From: Natrinema sp. SYSU A 869
GTDB lineage: Archaea > Halobacteriota > Halobacteria > Halobacteriales > Natrialbaceae
Length of the DNA: 64,000 nucleotides
Reading direction: 5' to 3'
Assembly (NCBI RefSeq): GCF_019879105.1
Contig: NZ_CP082249.1
Location: 2,728,001 to 2,792,000, forward strand
The position numbers and the translations under genes are program-made. Shown one piece after another: positions 17,527 through 27,300 of the stretch. The first letter of the stretch is position 1. Each line of letters starts with the position of its first letter. The notes beneath the pieces are model-generated. The model was not told the DNA's origin. It made no database searches and worked only from the letters and a program-made list of their open reading frames with translations.

Positions 17527-19239
17527 TCACCCCTCACCGATCATCCGATCCTCGTCGGCCCACTCCTGCTGGCGCAGTTCGTACTTCTGGGTCTTCCCCG
17601 TCGCGGTCTTCGGAAGCTCCTCGACGTACTCGATCCGGCGGACGACTTTGTAGCTCGCGAGCCGATCGCGGGTAAACTCGGTCAGTTCATCGGCCGAGAC
17701 CGGCGGATCGGTCGGATCGCCGTTCGATGGCACGACGAACGCCTTCGGCGTCTCGCCCCACTCGTCGCTCGGTGCGGGAATCACGGCCGCGTCCGCGACC
17801 GCGTCGTGATCGAACAGCGTGTCCTCGAGTTCGATGCTCGAGATGTTCTCGCCGCCGGAGATGATGATGTCTTTCTTGCGGTCCCGGATCGCGATCATGC
17901 CGTTCTCGTCGACGGTCGCGAGGTCGCCGGTGTGGTAGTAGCCTTCGACGCGGTCGGAAAAGGCCTCCTCGGTCGCCTCGGGCTTGTTCCAGTAACGGTC
18001 CATGATCTGGTTGCCCCGGACGGCGATCTCGCCGAGCGTCTGATCGTCGCGGGGGACATCCTCGCCGTCCTCGTCGACGACGCGAACGTCGGTGCCGAGG
18101 ACGCCCATCCCTTGGCGCTTCTTGATCTCGAAGCGGTTGTCGTCGGTCATGAGACGCTTCGCGTCGGAAATCGTGATCAGCGGCCCCGTCTCGGTCGCCC
18201 CGTAGAGGTGCTTCAGATACCAGCTGAAGCGGTCCTCGACGGCCCGAATCGTCGCCTCCGGCGGCGCGCTGCCGGCAGTCGTGACTCGGACCTGTTTCTC
18301 GCCCATCATCTCGGGCTCCCCCGCTCCGGCGGTTTCACCGTCCTCTCGCGGGCTCTGCCCGCTCGAGTGGTCCGCGGAACGAAGTTCCGCGCTACCTTCG
18401 ATTCGCTGCCCCTTCGGCGCAGCGTGTTCCTCGTAGTAGTCGATCAGTTGGTTGAGCACCGCCGGGGCCGCACAGAGGAAGGACACGTCCTCCTCGCGGA
18501 TCGCGGTGACGACCTTGTCGGGGTTGACCCCGCGCGTACAGACGTGGGTCGCACCCATCCCGGTCACCGCGTAGATGTGCCCCCAGCCGTTGACGTGGAA
18601 CATCGGCAACGTCCACAGGTAGGTGTCGTCGTCGGTGATCTCGTGGTAGATCGACATCAGGTACGCGTGTAGCGTCTCGGTCCGATGCGTGCGACAGACG
18701 CCCTTCGGATCCCCCGTCGTCCCCGAGGTGTAGTTGATGGTGATGATCTCGTCTTCGGCCATCTCGGGTTGCTCGAACTCAGTCCCGGCCGCCGAGACGA
18801 CGGCGTCGAAATCCTCCCACTCTCCGTCCACGCTCTCGGTATCGTTCGTCACGAACGTCTCCGTCGGCACCTCGTCACGAATCGCCTCGATTTTCTCGGC
18901 GTACTCGTAGTCGGCGAAAATCGCGTCGACGCCCGCGTCTGACAAGATGTACTCGTAGTCATCCGGCTCGAGCCGGTAGTTCAGCGGCGTATGGACCGCA
19001 CCCAGCTGCATCGCACCGAAGGCCGCCTCGAGATGATACTGCGTGTTCGGGTCGAGGACGGCCACCCGGTCGCCCTTCTCGATCCCTCGCTTCTGGAGCG
19101 CCGCCGCGAAACGGTCCGCGCGCTCGCCGAACTCCGCGTAAGTAAATCGATCGCCGTCCGTCCCCACGATCGCTTCCTGCTCCCCGTAGTAGTCCCGCGC
19201 CTGCTCGAGGAAGTCCGTGACAATGAGTGGCGTTTCCAT
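17527..19239 (-). CDS. Acyl-CoA synthetase (AMP-forming)
   Basis: 570 residues from ATG 19239. Motifs of the adenylate-forming family are in order: Y-T-S-G-T-T-G-D-P-K-G-V (ATP loop), L-Y-G-A-T-E-T-G-P, Y-Y-H-T-G-D-L, R-K-K-D-I-I-I-S-G-G-E-N-I-S, and the C-terminal P-K-T-A-T-G-K-T-Q-K lysine motif. It activates a medium/long-chain or aromatic carboxylate as acyl-AMP and then acyl-CoA in the cytosol. Between the fatty-acyl pocket region and V-R-V-T-T-A-G-S-A-P-P there is an in-frame insertion of about 40 residues (G-S-A-E-L-R-S-A-D-H-S-S-G-Q) from palindromic element copy 2. A further unused frame upstream to 19473 is not part of the protein. Confidence 0.92.
   Translation of the reverse strand: METPLIVTDFLEQARDYYGEQEAIVGTDGDRFTYAEFGERADRFAAALQKRGIEKGDRVAVLDPNTQYHLEAAFGAMQLGAVHTPLNYRLEPDDYEYILSDAGVDAIFADYEYAEKIEAIRDEVPTETFVTNDTESVDGEWEDFDAVVSAAGTEFEQPEMAEDEIITINYTSGTTGDPKGVCRTHRTETLHAYLMSIYHEITDDDTYLWTLPMFHVNGWGHIYAVTGMGATHVCTRGVNPDKVVTAIREEDVSFLCAAPAVLNQLIDYYEEHAAPKGQRIEGSAELRSADHSSGQSPREDGETAGAGEPEMMGEKQVRVTTAGSAPPEATIRAVEDRFSWYLKHLYGATETGPLITISDAKRLMTDDNRFEIKKRQGMGVLGTDVRVVDEDGEDVPRDDQTLGEIAVRGNQIMDRYWNKPEATEEAFSDRVEGYYHTGDLATVDENGMIAIRDRKKDIIISGGENISSIELEDTLFDHDAVADAAVIPAPSDEWGETPKAFVVPSNGDPTDPPVSADELTEFTRDRLASYKVVRRIEYVEELPKTATGKTQKYELRQQEWADEDRMIGEG
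18329..18391 (-). repeat. In-gene palindromic element, copy 2 (in acyl-CoA synthetase)
   Basis: The fullest copy. On the minus strand: an 8-bp perfect stem (18384-18391 with 18373-18380, loop TTC), then GGACCACTCGAGCGGGCAG, then a CCGCGAGAGGACGGTGAAACC block. It shares GGACNANTCGAGCGG and CGCGAGAG with copy 1 and GACGGTGAAACCGC with copy 4. Translated in frame as a hydrophilic loop. Confidence 0.65.
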
Positions 19240-19405
19240 ACGCCGAAATTTTTGCGTATCGCTCCTATAGAGATTTCGTTTATGATCGATCAGGAAGGAT
19301 TGCGAACACGCGATCGGCCGTCGAAACCGAGTTTCGTGGCTCGACGAGACGTCAGCCGCTGTGTGAGACGCACTCAGGCAGATCTTGTGGGACAATGAGA
19401 GGGCG

Positions 19406-20589
19406 CTACAACTGTTCCCAGACCGCTTCGTCGTCCTCGAACCCGCCCTCCTCGTCAGGCGCGGCGAACTCATCGCTCGGGTCGAGGTCCGAGAGCTCCT
19501 CGGTGGATCGCTCCCGATCGCCGTCGATGACGGCCGGCTGTTCCTCTAAGTCCATCTCCGGCCAGGCAGTCTCCTCCCAGAGGCCGCGGTCGCTGTAGTA
19601 GTAGACAACGCCGTCGTTGACGACCGCGAACAGCCCTCGTTGGGTGTCGTGGACGACTCGCTCGTTGGTATCGATCGCGACGTCGACGACATCCTCGAGC
19701 GTATCGAGCGAGACGTGGTAGTCGCCGATCCACATCGGGATCGACCCCCGAGAGATCCACTCGGAATACCGCTGTTCGTGAACCGCACGGCGAGCGACCT
19801 CGACGTCGGTCGTCGATCGGCGGGCGACGATCGCCGCCCCGGCGAACGAGAGCGTCCCGAGCACCGACAAGCCCCCGACGAGCGCCGGATTTCGGGACTC
19901 GGTCGTCCGCGTCGTGCCGCTCCGGTGACTGTGCGGTGCGGAGTTAGAGAGCGACTCCTCGAGCCAGTAAGCCTCCTCCGTAATCGTCACCGGCGTCGCG
20001 CTCGTCAACGTTCCCTGATGGTGACCCGTATCGTACTCGACGCGGAACTCCATCACGAGTTCGACCGAGCCGACCCCGCTGACCTCGCGCTCGAGTTGAC
20101 GCTGACGCTGCCGGTAGGATTCAACATCGATCGTCGCCTGTGACGTCGCGACGCCGTTTTCGACCGACTGGGACTCGCGGAGTACCTGATGGGGCTCGCT
20201 CCAGAACGTGGAGCCGTCGCGATTCGCTTCGAACCGAAGCACCAACTCATGGGTAACGTTCCCGTCCTCGATCGGCATCCCCTTGGTTTCGTTTCGCAAC
20301 CTCGTTTCCGGCTCGACCGTCAGTTCCGGCGAGGCGTTCAGAAAGTAGACCGAACTGTTCGAGAGCTCCTCGCCGTCGGTCCAGAGGGTGCCGCTCTCGG
20401 TGACGGTCGCACTCGTTCCGACGTCGGCCGTGACCCCTCCTCGTCGAACCGGGGCGAGGTCGTCGTCTCCGGGTTTGCGACCGCCCACCCGGTTGCACCG
20501 ATCGCGAGGAGACCGATGACTATCAGCGCGATCAGAATCGTCCGGCCCTGTTTCGCGAGTAACAACTCGAGACGCGGGTTATCGATCAT
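19406..20589 (-). CDS. DUF5305-type membrane protein, frame broken at 20434-20437
   Basis: The start (ATG 20589) reads M-I-D-N-P-R-L-E-L-L-L-A-K-Q-G-R-T followed by a transmembrane helix; this is the usual opening of the haloarchaeal DUF5305 family. The rest, in another frame, has a beta-rich extracellular domain, a second helix (about G-G-L-S-V-L-G-T-L-S-F-A-G-A-A-I-V-A) and a cytoplasmic domain ending in an acidic tail. Adding one G to G4 (C4 on plus strand, 20434-20437) joins P-R-F-D-E-E-G to V-T-A-D-V-G-T-S-A-T-V, giving 394 residues. It sits next to a signal peptidase and DUF1102 genes, its usual neighbourhood, so a role in secreting or assembling those proteins is inferred. Confidence 0.82.
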
Positions 20590-20728
20590 CCGTTATCCCC
20601 CGAGCATCGGTTTCCCATCCGACCATGCTCGGTGGCTGACCTGTTCGATTTCGAACTGGTCGGTCACCGGTATAATTCATGAATTAGTGAAAGAAACCGA
20701 CCAATATAAGCGTAGTGGCCTCAGGCGG

Positions 20729-21907
20729 CTATTTCCCGTTTCGGAGCCATTTGCGGAATTTTCGCTCGAGACGCGTCGACAGCGGGACGTGATCGCCGGC
20801 AGACCGAAACCGGATGTCGTTACTGCCGAAGATCACGAGTACGATTACGACGGCGAGCCCAACGATGACGCCGTTTACCGCCGCGATGGCGGCGAGCGGG
20901 TGCAGGTCGTGGAGCCAGAGCAGTACGGACGGCGGCAATACGGCGAGATATCGGTACTCACCGAGATGGCGCGTATACTCGCCCGTCTCGCCGGGAGCAG
21001 ATAGCGACACCGTGGTCTCTCCGCTGTCACGGATACCGATCGTCTGGCGTGGTGGGTTGGCGCTGATCCCACCGCTCTCTGCCTCGTGAGCGACCACGAC
21101 GGGCAGATAGCCAGTATTGTCGACAGTACGAGTGAGTTCTGCTGTCTCGCCGGGGGTGACGATCTGTGGGTTGTCGTCGGGCGACTCCGAACTGATGAGT
21201 TCGTACTCGGTCGTTCCCGACGGGACGACCATAGCTGCGGTCGCGAACGTGACGAACACGAGCAAGACGAGCCCGAGCGCGGTCCAGAAGGCGATCACGT
21301 TCTCGCGCGAGCGCGACCGTTTCGTTTCGCGCTGGGAGGGACCGAGCCGCTCGAAGACCGTTCCGAATCCGAGCATCGCGACGCCGATCGCGACCATGAG
21401 CGCACCGAGCCCGTTCGCGGACATCGTCGCCAGTCCAAACACCGACGCGACGGTGCCGGCGGCCGACGCTGCTACCCCTTGAATGGCCAAAACGACAGTG
21501 CCGAGATGTGGGATTGCCATCACGGCACCATGTGGCTGCCAGACTTCGGCGACGATCTGGCCCTCCGTGACGTGAGGTTCGCCGCCGTCCTGATCTGTAA
21601 ACGGGTTCGCGTCGCCTTTCGTGACGTACCCCTCCTCCGTCTCGCCGACCACGCGGTGGGTCGTCAGCCCGCCGTCGTGAAGCTCCCGCGCCTGGTAGAC
21701 GACGACGTCACCCTCCTCGACGTCGTCGGTGACGAGGCTGGGAATCGCCACGAACCCGTCGCCGGTGTCCATCGTCGGTTCCATGCTCCCGGAGGAGACG
21801 TACCCGAGCAGAATCGGCTGTCCGAGCAGTTGGCCGACCACTAAGAGGAGGACGGCCACCACGAGGACGAGTCCGAGCCCTCGCTTTGCGAGCCCGACGG
21901 CAGTCAT
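20729..21907 (-). CDS. Signal peptidase I (S26, SipW-like) with C-terminal membrane extension
   Basis: 392 residues. An N-terminal helix is followed by S-S-G-S-M-E-P-T with nucleophile Ser41, and by T-T-H-R-V-V-G with His84 in place of the bacterial Lys, the archaeal/SipW/ER arrangement; K-G-D-A-N-P at 97-102 completes the active site. Two further helices, then a short extracellular beta domain (about residues 230-320) and a final helix near 340-365 follow; the typical enzyme would end near residue 200. It cleaves signal peptides at the outer membrane face. Its place among DUF1102 genes suggests a dedicated enzyme for the secreted proteins of this locus, as SipW is for TasA in Bacillus. Confidence 0.88.
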   Translation of the reverse strand: MTAVGLAKRGLGLVLVVAVLLLVVGQLLGQPILLGYVSSGSMEPTMDTGDGFVAIPSLVTDDVEEGDVVVYQARELHDGGLTTHRVVGETEEGYVTKGDANPFTDQDGGEPHVTEGQIVAEVWQPHGAVMAIPHLGTVVLAIQGVAASAAGTVASVFGLATMSANGLGALMVAIGVAMLGFGTVFERLGPSQRETKRSRSRENVIAFWTALGLVLLVFVTFATAAMVVPSGTTEYELISSESPDDNPQIVTPGETAELTRTVDNTGYLPVVVAHEAESGGISANPPRQTIGIRDSGETTVSLSAPGETGEYTRHLGEYRYLAVLPPSVLLWLHDLHPLAAIAAVNGVIVGLAVVIVLVIFGSNDIRFRSAGDHVPLSTRLERKFRKWLRNGK

Positions 21908-22075
21908 GAATCAGTGGATGGGACTGTCATATTAGACTGACTATTCGAGTAGTCTACGTTTCGTATCCAGCAGTATAAAGGTCGCGAGAGCCAGGACCCG
22001 TGAGTAGCCCGTGAGAACGAAGAAATCGAACTGACAACGGTCATCCGGTGGCATGCACTGTCGGCTCCGACTGCG

Positions 22076-23248
22076 CTACGAGCGAAGGAGTGCCCACCGG
22101 CGATTCGCGGCGATCGCGAGGAACAACAGCCCCGCCAGCGACGGCGGGGCAAGTGCTGCCGTGGTCGCCGGCGAGAGCTCTCGATTCCGGATCGAGAGCA
22201 TGACTCGGTCGACCGTCACCGTCCCTGCAGTCACGCCGCTGACTGCGGTCTCGTAGGTCCCCGGCTCGTCGAATCGGCGCTCGAAGCTCACTGTCCGCTC
22301 GCTGTTCGCCGGGATCGAAACGGCCCGGCTGTCGACGACGATCCCGTCGACTGGCAGCTCGAGCGTGCGCGAGACCCGTTCGTCGGTCGGGTTCCTAATC
22401 GTCGCCTGGATAGTCGTCGACTCGCCGACGGTGATGTCGGGATCGACGACAGTCGCATCGACGATCTCGACCGGCGTCCCTTCGACGGTCACCGAGGAGC
22501 TCCCTGCCCCGTCGATACCGATGTCGTACGTGCCGGACCACTCCATCGTCCGCTCGAATGTGACGGTCCTCGATTCGCCGGACTCGAGGGTGATCGTCTG
22601 CCGGTCAATGACGATTCCATCAACCATCAGGTTCGCCGTCACTTCGGTCGTCGTGTCCCTGACGTTTCGGTACGTCTCCGTCACGGTTACCGTCTCGCCG
22701 GCCCCAACCATCGTCGGCGAGACGGTGAAACTCGAGCGTTCGATGGCCGATGATTCGGACGGGACCGTACCGCTCGAGCCCCCTGCAGACTGATCAGATC
22801 CGTTGTCGTCGTCCGCATATTGCACTGTGACCGTGAACGTCTCGGTCCCCGACTGCGCGACGTGGGTATCGACTGCGACGCCGATACTCGCCACGGTACC
22901 GGCCGACGGCTTGAGGGGACTCGATTCGCTGACCGTCGCCGTCCGCTGGTCGTTTCGATAGAACGTGAGCCCGGGCACGTCGTGGTCGATCCAGACCCGC
23001 TCGATGTCGTCGTCGGTGACGGTGATCGTGAACACGTCGTCCGCGCGAGTGATCGCGCGGTCGTTGAGGGTCTCGAGGTCGAGTGTTACTTCGTCGTCTT
23101 CGACTGTTGCGTATCGGGAGTCGGTCGGCTCGAGGGCGACACTATCGCGTACCGTGTCCTCGTTCACTGTAATCGCTACGGTCGGGACTGCGAACGCGAG
23201 GAGAAAACAGGCCGCAGCCGCGATGAGCAGGACCTTTGTGGATGGCAT
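22076..23248 (-). CDS. Secreted, membrane-anchored protein with DUF1102-like and CARDB-like domains
   Basis: 390 residues. Signal peptide at 1-26 (L-L-I-A-A-A-A-C-F-L-L-A-F-A-V-P-T-V-A). The N-terminal domain (about 27-145) resembles DUF1102. After a Ser/Gly-rich linker come two tandem beta-sandwich repeats of about 85 residues (both with V-x-V-G/A-x-G-E-x-x-x-V/I and a G-T-Y-x-x-x-V/I ending), the CARDB/adhesion type. A C-terminal helix (A-P-P-S-L-A-G-L-L-F-L-A-I-A-A) with basic residues after it anchors the protein in the membrane. Likely a surface partner of the DUF1102 protein immediately upstream on the same strand; its role is inferred. Confidence 0.75.
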   Translation of the reverse strand: MPSTKVLLIAAAACFLLAFAVPTVAITVNEDTVRDSVALEPTDSRYATVEDDEVTLDLETLNDRAITRADDVFTITVTDDDIERVWIDHDVPGLTFYRNDQRTATVSESSPLKPSAGTVASIGVAVDTHVAQSGTETFTVTVQYADDDNGSDQSAGGSSGTVPSESSAIERSSFTVSPTMVGAGETVTVTETYRNVRDTTTEVTANLMVDGIVIDRQTITLESGESRTVTFERTMEWSGTYDIGIDGAGSSSVTVEGTPVEIVDATVVDPDITVGESTTIQATIRNPTDERVSRTLELPVDGIVVDSRAVSIPANSERTVSFERRFDEPGTYETAVSGVTAGTVTVDRVMLSIRNRELSPATTAALAPPSLAGLLFLAIAANRRWALLRS

Positions 23249-23328
23249 TCGGTTTTCGTGGCACGGTAGCGATTTCTACTGAACAGTGAATAGCTCGAAA
23301 CAGGGACCGCTACCAGTCAGAACGGTAG

Positions 23329-23898
23329 CTAGTTCGCTATCAGTGTTAGAGAGCCACTAGTCTTGTCTACAGTAGACGAAGACGAAGTGGCTTCACTCCC
23401 CGTTCGCACAGTTGCGTTTACATCGACGGACGAAGTAGTGTCGGACAGCGTCTTCTGATTGCCGCTCCCGTCATCGCTGGCGAGTTCGAAATCGACCTCT
23501 ACCACAGCATCGCCGTTACTATCGGTTTCGACGACTATCGTTCTCGTCGCCGTCTGGCTTCCGGAACCGTCGCCGAATCCCACGGTTATTTGATTACCGT
23601 CTGCAGCGTTGTTAGAGAGTGTGAGAATGCCGTCGACGTTGGTCACCGCGTCGTCGTTAAACCCGTCAGCGGTGCTCGAGTCACCGAGATCGATTTCGAC
23701 GGCGTCCCCGCTTCCTCCGTTCACGGCGTAATTCCCAGTCACGCTGACACCCAGATATGCACTCGAGTCACCAGCGGTGTTGACGGTCACGGTCCGGTTC
23801 GCCTCCACGCTACTGAACGCGCCCGTTCCGAGCGCAGCGCCGCCGCCAGCAACAATCGTACCCAATCCGACTAACACATTACGTCGATTCATTCTCAT
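23329..23898 (-). CDS. Secreted DUF1102/TasA-like beta-sandwich protein
   Basis: 189 residues if started at ATG 23898 (another ATG is two codons later, 23892). The N terminus M-N-R-R-N-V-L-V-G-L-G-T-I-V-A-G-G-G-A is a Tat-like or SipW-type signal sequence ending near G-A-F-S-S-V-E-A. The mature part is low in aromatic residues, rich in Ser/Gly/Thr/Asp, and begins R-T-V-T-V-N-T-A-G-D-S-S-A-Y-L-G-V, shared with the protein at 28576 (T-T-V-N, S-S-A-Y-L-G-V). This is the pattern of haloarchaeal DUF1102 proteins, which are related to secreted fibre subunits. No anchor is seen, so it is probably released or polymerised outside the cell. Confidence 0.75.
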   Translation of the reverse strand: MRMNRRNVLVGLGTIVAGGGAALGTGAFSSVEANRTVTVNTAGDSSAYLGVSVTGNYAVNGGSGDAVEIDLGDSSTADGFNDDAVTNVDGILTLSNNAADGNQITVGFGDGSGSQTATRTIVVETDSNGDAVVEVDFELASDDGSGNQKTLSDTTSSVDVNATVRTGSEATSSSSTVDKTSGSLTLIAN

Positions 23899-24030
23899 GA
23901 TTATGATCACCGTTCCACGCCCCAGCACCAGCCCATGGCGGGTGCCGGAACGCAGTTCCTACTCACATCCACAAACCCCACCCCCTTTGTATTGAGTAAC
24001 CGGAACCGGCGAAAGATCGGCCATACGGTC

Positions 24031-24049
24031 GTTCAAGGCGGTCTTGAAC
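24031..24049. promoter_or_regulatory. Inverted repeat, candidate operator
   Basis: GTTCAAG, 5-base spacer, CTTGAAC, perfect. It lies between the two divergent fibre-locus genes; regulator unknown. Confidence 0.3.
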
Positions 24050-24300
24050 GTGTGTCTCCGAGCCTCGAGACGGACAAGTCCCGCCTGAAACGCCGCTAGT
24101 AGAGAGCGACTCGATGTGACCAACTCGCTACCGATGGTTGTTCGACCACGTCCCTCGAGCGGGGCTATTGGGAGAGAAAACCGATATGACGGGCCAGCGC
24201 TCTCATCTTCGAATTTGGCGGTCAGTGTTGGCTCGGTTCAGCGTGATCAAGTATTACTTGAGATAGTGGTTATCAATTACGATAGTAGAACTACCATGCG

Positions 24301-24312
24301 TATTTTTATATG
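24301..24312 (+). promoter_or_regulatory. TATA box of the pilin-like gene
   Basis: TATTTTTATATG, 32-43 bases before the ATG at 24344; the strongest A+T block in the region. Confidence 0.45.
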
Positions 24313-24343
24313 TACATTGTAGGTAGTAAGAGAATAAGAGCTA

Positions 24344-27300
24344 ATGGTGGGAGAAAGAAGTACATCCCAGGGTCGGGGAAGCGATTCTAGGGAACGAGGG
24401 GCGAGTCCGATCATCGGGGTCGTATTGCTGTTTGCACTCGTTATACTGGGTGCGTCACTGGTGTTCGTCGCCGGATCGGCAATGTTTGACGCGATTGAAA
24501 CGGAAGTGAATAACGAACAGACCCAGCAGTTCGTCAGTGAGACGGACCACAGAATCACGACGGCCGCGGTGACGGGGGAAGACCAGCCGCTGCCGATCGA
24601 CGAGATGCAGGGAGGGGAGCCGACGATCACGGACGATGGCAATATCTCCGTCAGATGGTTCAACGCGACGGATGGAACTCGCTGTTCGCCTGTCAAAGGT
24701 GAGCTACGCGCACTCGAGTTCGAACTTGACGGCCGGACGATTGCACACCAGGGTGGTGGCGTTTGGGAGCAGACCAACGGCCAGACCAGCATCGTTTCGG
24801 AACCCCAAATTGGGTACGACGGGGACAGGTTACAGCTTCAGGTCCTCCAACTCGAGGAGGGTGATTTCGGTGGTAGCGATCCGATGGCGCGAGCGAACCA
24901 TAGCGAGTCGACTAATCTCACTGACCGAATTAACAACGCCGCTGAGGGGTGTTCAACCGGGACTGACGTCAGTTTCCGGATCGAAGACAGCACGTACCAC
25001 GAGGGATGGAATCAATTCCTCTCGGATGCAGTCAATGAGGACAAGTACAGTAACGTCGGTATCGAACACAAGAGTTCCGAAGAAACCGTCGAGGTGAACA
25101 TTACGGGTATCAGGGAGCCAGTAGAAACCACGACAGTCGTCGTTGCGGAGGATCGGGGGCTCTCGGGACCCGGTGCGAACGAACTGGAGTACGAACAGCG
25201 ACTCAATCGCTCGCTCGGTGGCGGACCGAATAACGCTATCTTCGGCATTGAGGCGAAAATTGAGAACACGGGTGACGAAGACGAAACGCAGACAGTCACT
25301 GCATCGATCTGGGACGAAGAACTCGACACCAATCTGCTCGAGACGAACAAAGAAGTCACGATATCCCCGGGCGACCCGGAGGAACTCGCTGCCAACGATC
25401 TCAAGTTCCAACACAGCGAATACAAAGACGAGTTGTCCCACGGTGAGACCTACAAGTACATAATCGCGACCGAAGACGACAGGGCTGACGACCCGCCGGG
25501 ATCGTTCTACTTCGGCAACTCGGGTTCGGAGTTCAACGTGACCGAGGACGACATCGAAACGATGCCGACCGGTGACGGAAACGTCACTATCACTGCGGAG
25601 ATCCAGAATCACGGCATCGAAGAAGGTAACCAGAACGTGACCATCGATTTCGATGAGCACGATGTCACCGCGAACGAGACGGTTAGCCTCGACTACGGTG
25701 CGACCGGAACCGTCAGCTGGACGGTCAATAAGAGCGCCTTACCGTATGGTTCAAACGAGTTCGAGATCCGGACGGACGACGACGAGGCGACTGGGACGGT
25801 AATCGGGGAGGCGACTGGAGACGAGGGGGCGTTCATTGTCGTCGAGGACGAGGGCGTTGGAGGCGATCAGATCGTCGTTACTGGCGAACCGTTCACCGTC
25901 GACGGCGAAGTCGCGAGCACCTACGCCAGCGACGGCGAGACACGGGAAGTCAGAGTGACGATTCCGGAGGCCGGTGTCGACCGCACCGAACCGATAACGC
26001 TCGACAGCGGCGAACACGATACGGTCTCGTTCGACATCAATCCCGCCGACTACGACTTTGAATCGGGAACGGTATACGACTACGACATCGTCGCCGACGG
26101 CGAGGGACTGAGTGAGCAGGGATCGTTCTACGTCGGCGAACCCGGAACAAACTTCGAACTGTCGAACGGGAACGCCACAGTCGACGATGACACGGTCACG
26201 ATCACGACCGATCTCGAGAACACCGGCGTCGACTCCGGCTCACAGACCGCCAGTCTGAACCTCGAGTACCTCGACGAGATGCCCGACGACCTCGAGGGTG
26301 AGAATCCGTACGGAGACCTCTTCGAACGGGAAGTCACTCGGTCGTTCGGCGAATCGGATACCATCGAGCTGGAGCTCAACGAGAGCAAACTCCTCGACGG
26401 AGAGTATCGGGCGACGATTCGGACGGACGACGGAACCGAGACCATCGATTTCGTCGTCGATACCGGAATCGATCCCGGTCGAGTTGGCTTGGGTGAAATC
26501 GACGACGCGAATGTAACCGTCGATGTCGTGGGCTCACAGGTCTCTGGCAACAACAGACGCTGGAATTACTGGGAAGACAAATGGGAATATGTTCACCTCC
26601 TCGCGCCGATGACCCTGGACGTGGTCGCGAACGGCGGGACCGAACACTCCTTCGACAACCCGACCGACGGTGATAATATCAACACTGGGCCGACATGGCA
26701 GGACAAGACCGGTGACAGTTACACGTACAACTTCACGGTCGAAGATGAGACAGAACTCACCCTGCGGAATACCAGATATAGTCTATGTAACGACCGAAGC
26801 ACCGACCCCGACGAACTATCCCACTACTCGGATCCCGAAGACCGAGCGCTCGAGTGGTGTAACGACGTATCGTCAAATACCGAATTCGGTCCGATCGACG
26901 CGTCGCAGGGCGAGAACCTGCAGAACGTCCGCGTTCGGAGCGCCGAGAACAATACGATCCCGGCGCTTCCCGCGGGTGCGGACCAACAGATCAGCGCCAC
27001 TGAGGCCCTCGAAGAGCGAGGTCTCGTGAAAGACGAGGACGAACTCAATCTCGATTCGGGCGAGTTCGTGTTCCTCTTCGAGAATACGGCCGAGTGTGGA
27101 CGGGGGTGCGACGAGGACGATATCGACGCGCTCTGGGATGACGCGGTCGAGGCCTATGAACGAAACCCTCACCGAACTAACGACCCGGACTTCAACGATC
27201 TGATCGTCTACGTCGAGGTTGAGCGCGCGGGCGTCGATCCCGGAACACCCAGTATCACGATCATACCCGGCGGCGGCAATTCGACCGACGTCGACGCCGG

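Larger units (their letters stand above)
23899..24343. other. Intergenic region between divergent fibre-locus genes
   Basis: 445 bp. It must hold the promoters of both the DUF1102 gene (leftward) and the giant pilin-like gene (rightward). It contains a perfect 7-bp inverted repeat, GTTCAAG-GCGGT-CTTGAAC at 24031-24049, which could be an operator. The last 100 bp are strongly A+T-rich (TATTTTTATATG at 24301-24312). No coding region recognised. Confidence 0.5.

Noticed and set aside
24031-24049. Transposon terminal repeat
   Set aside because: No transposase or matching second copy is found.
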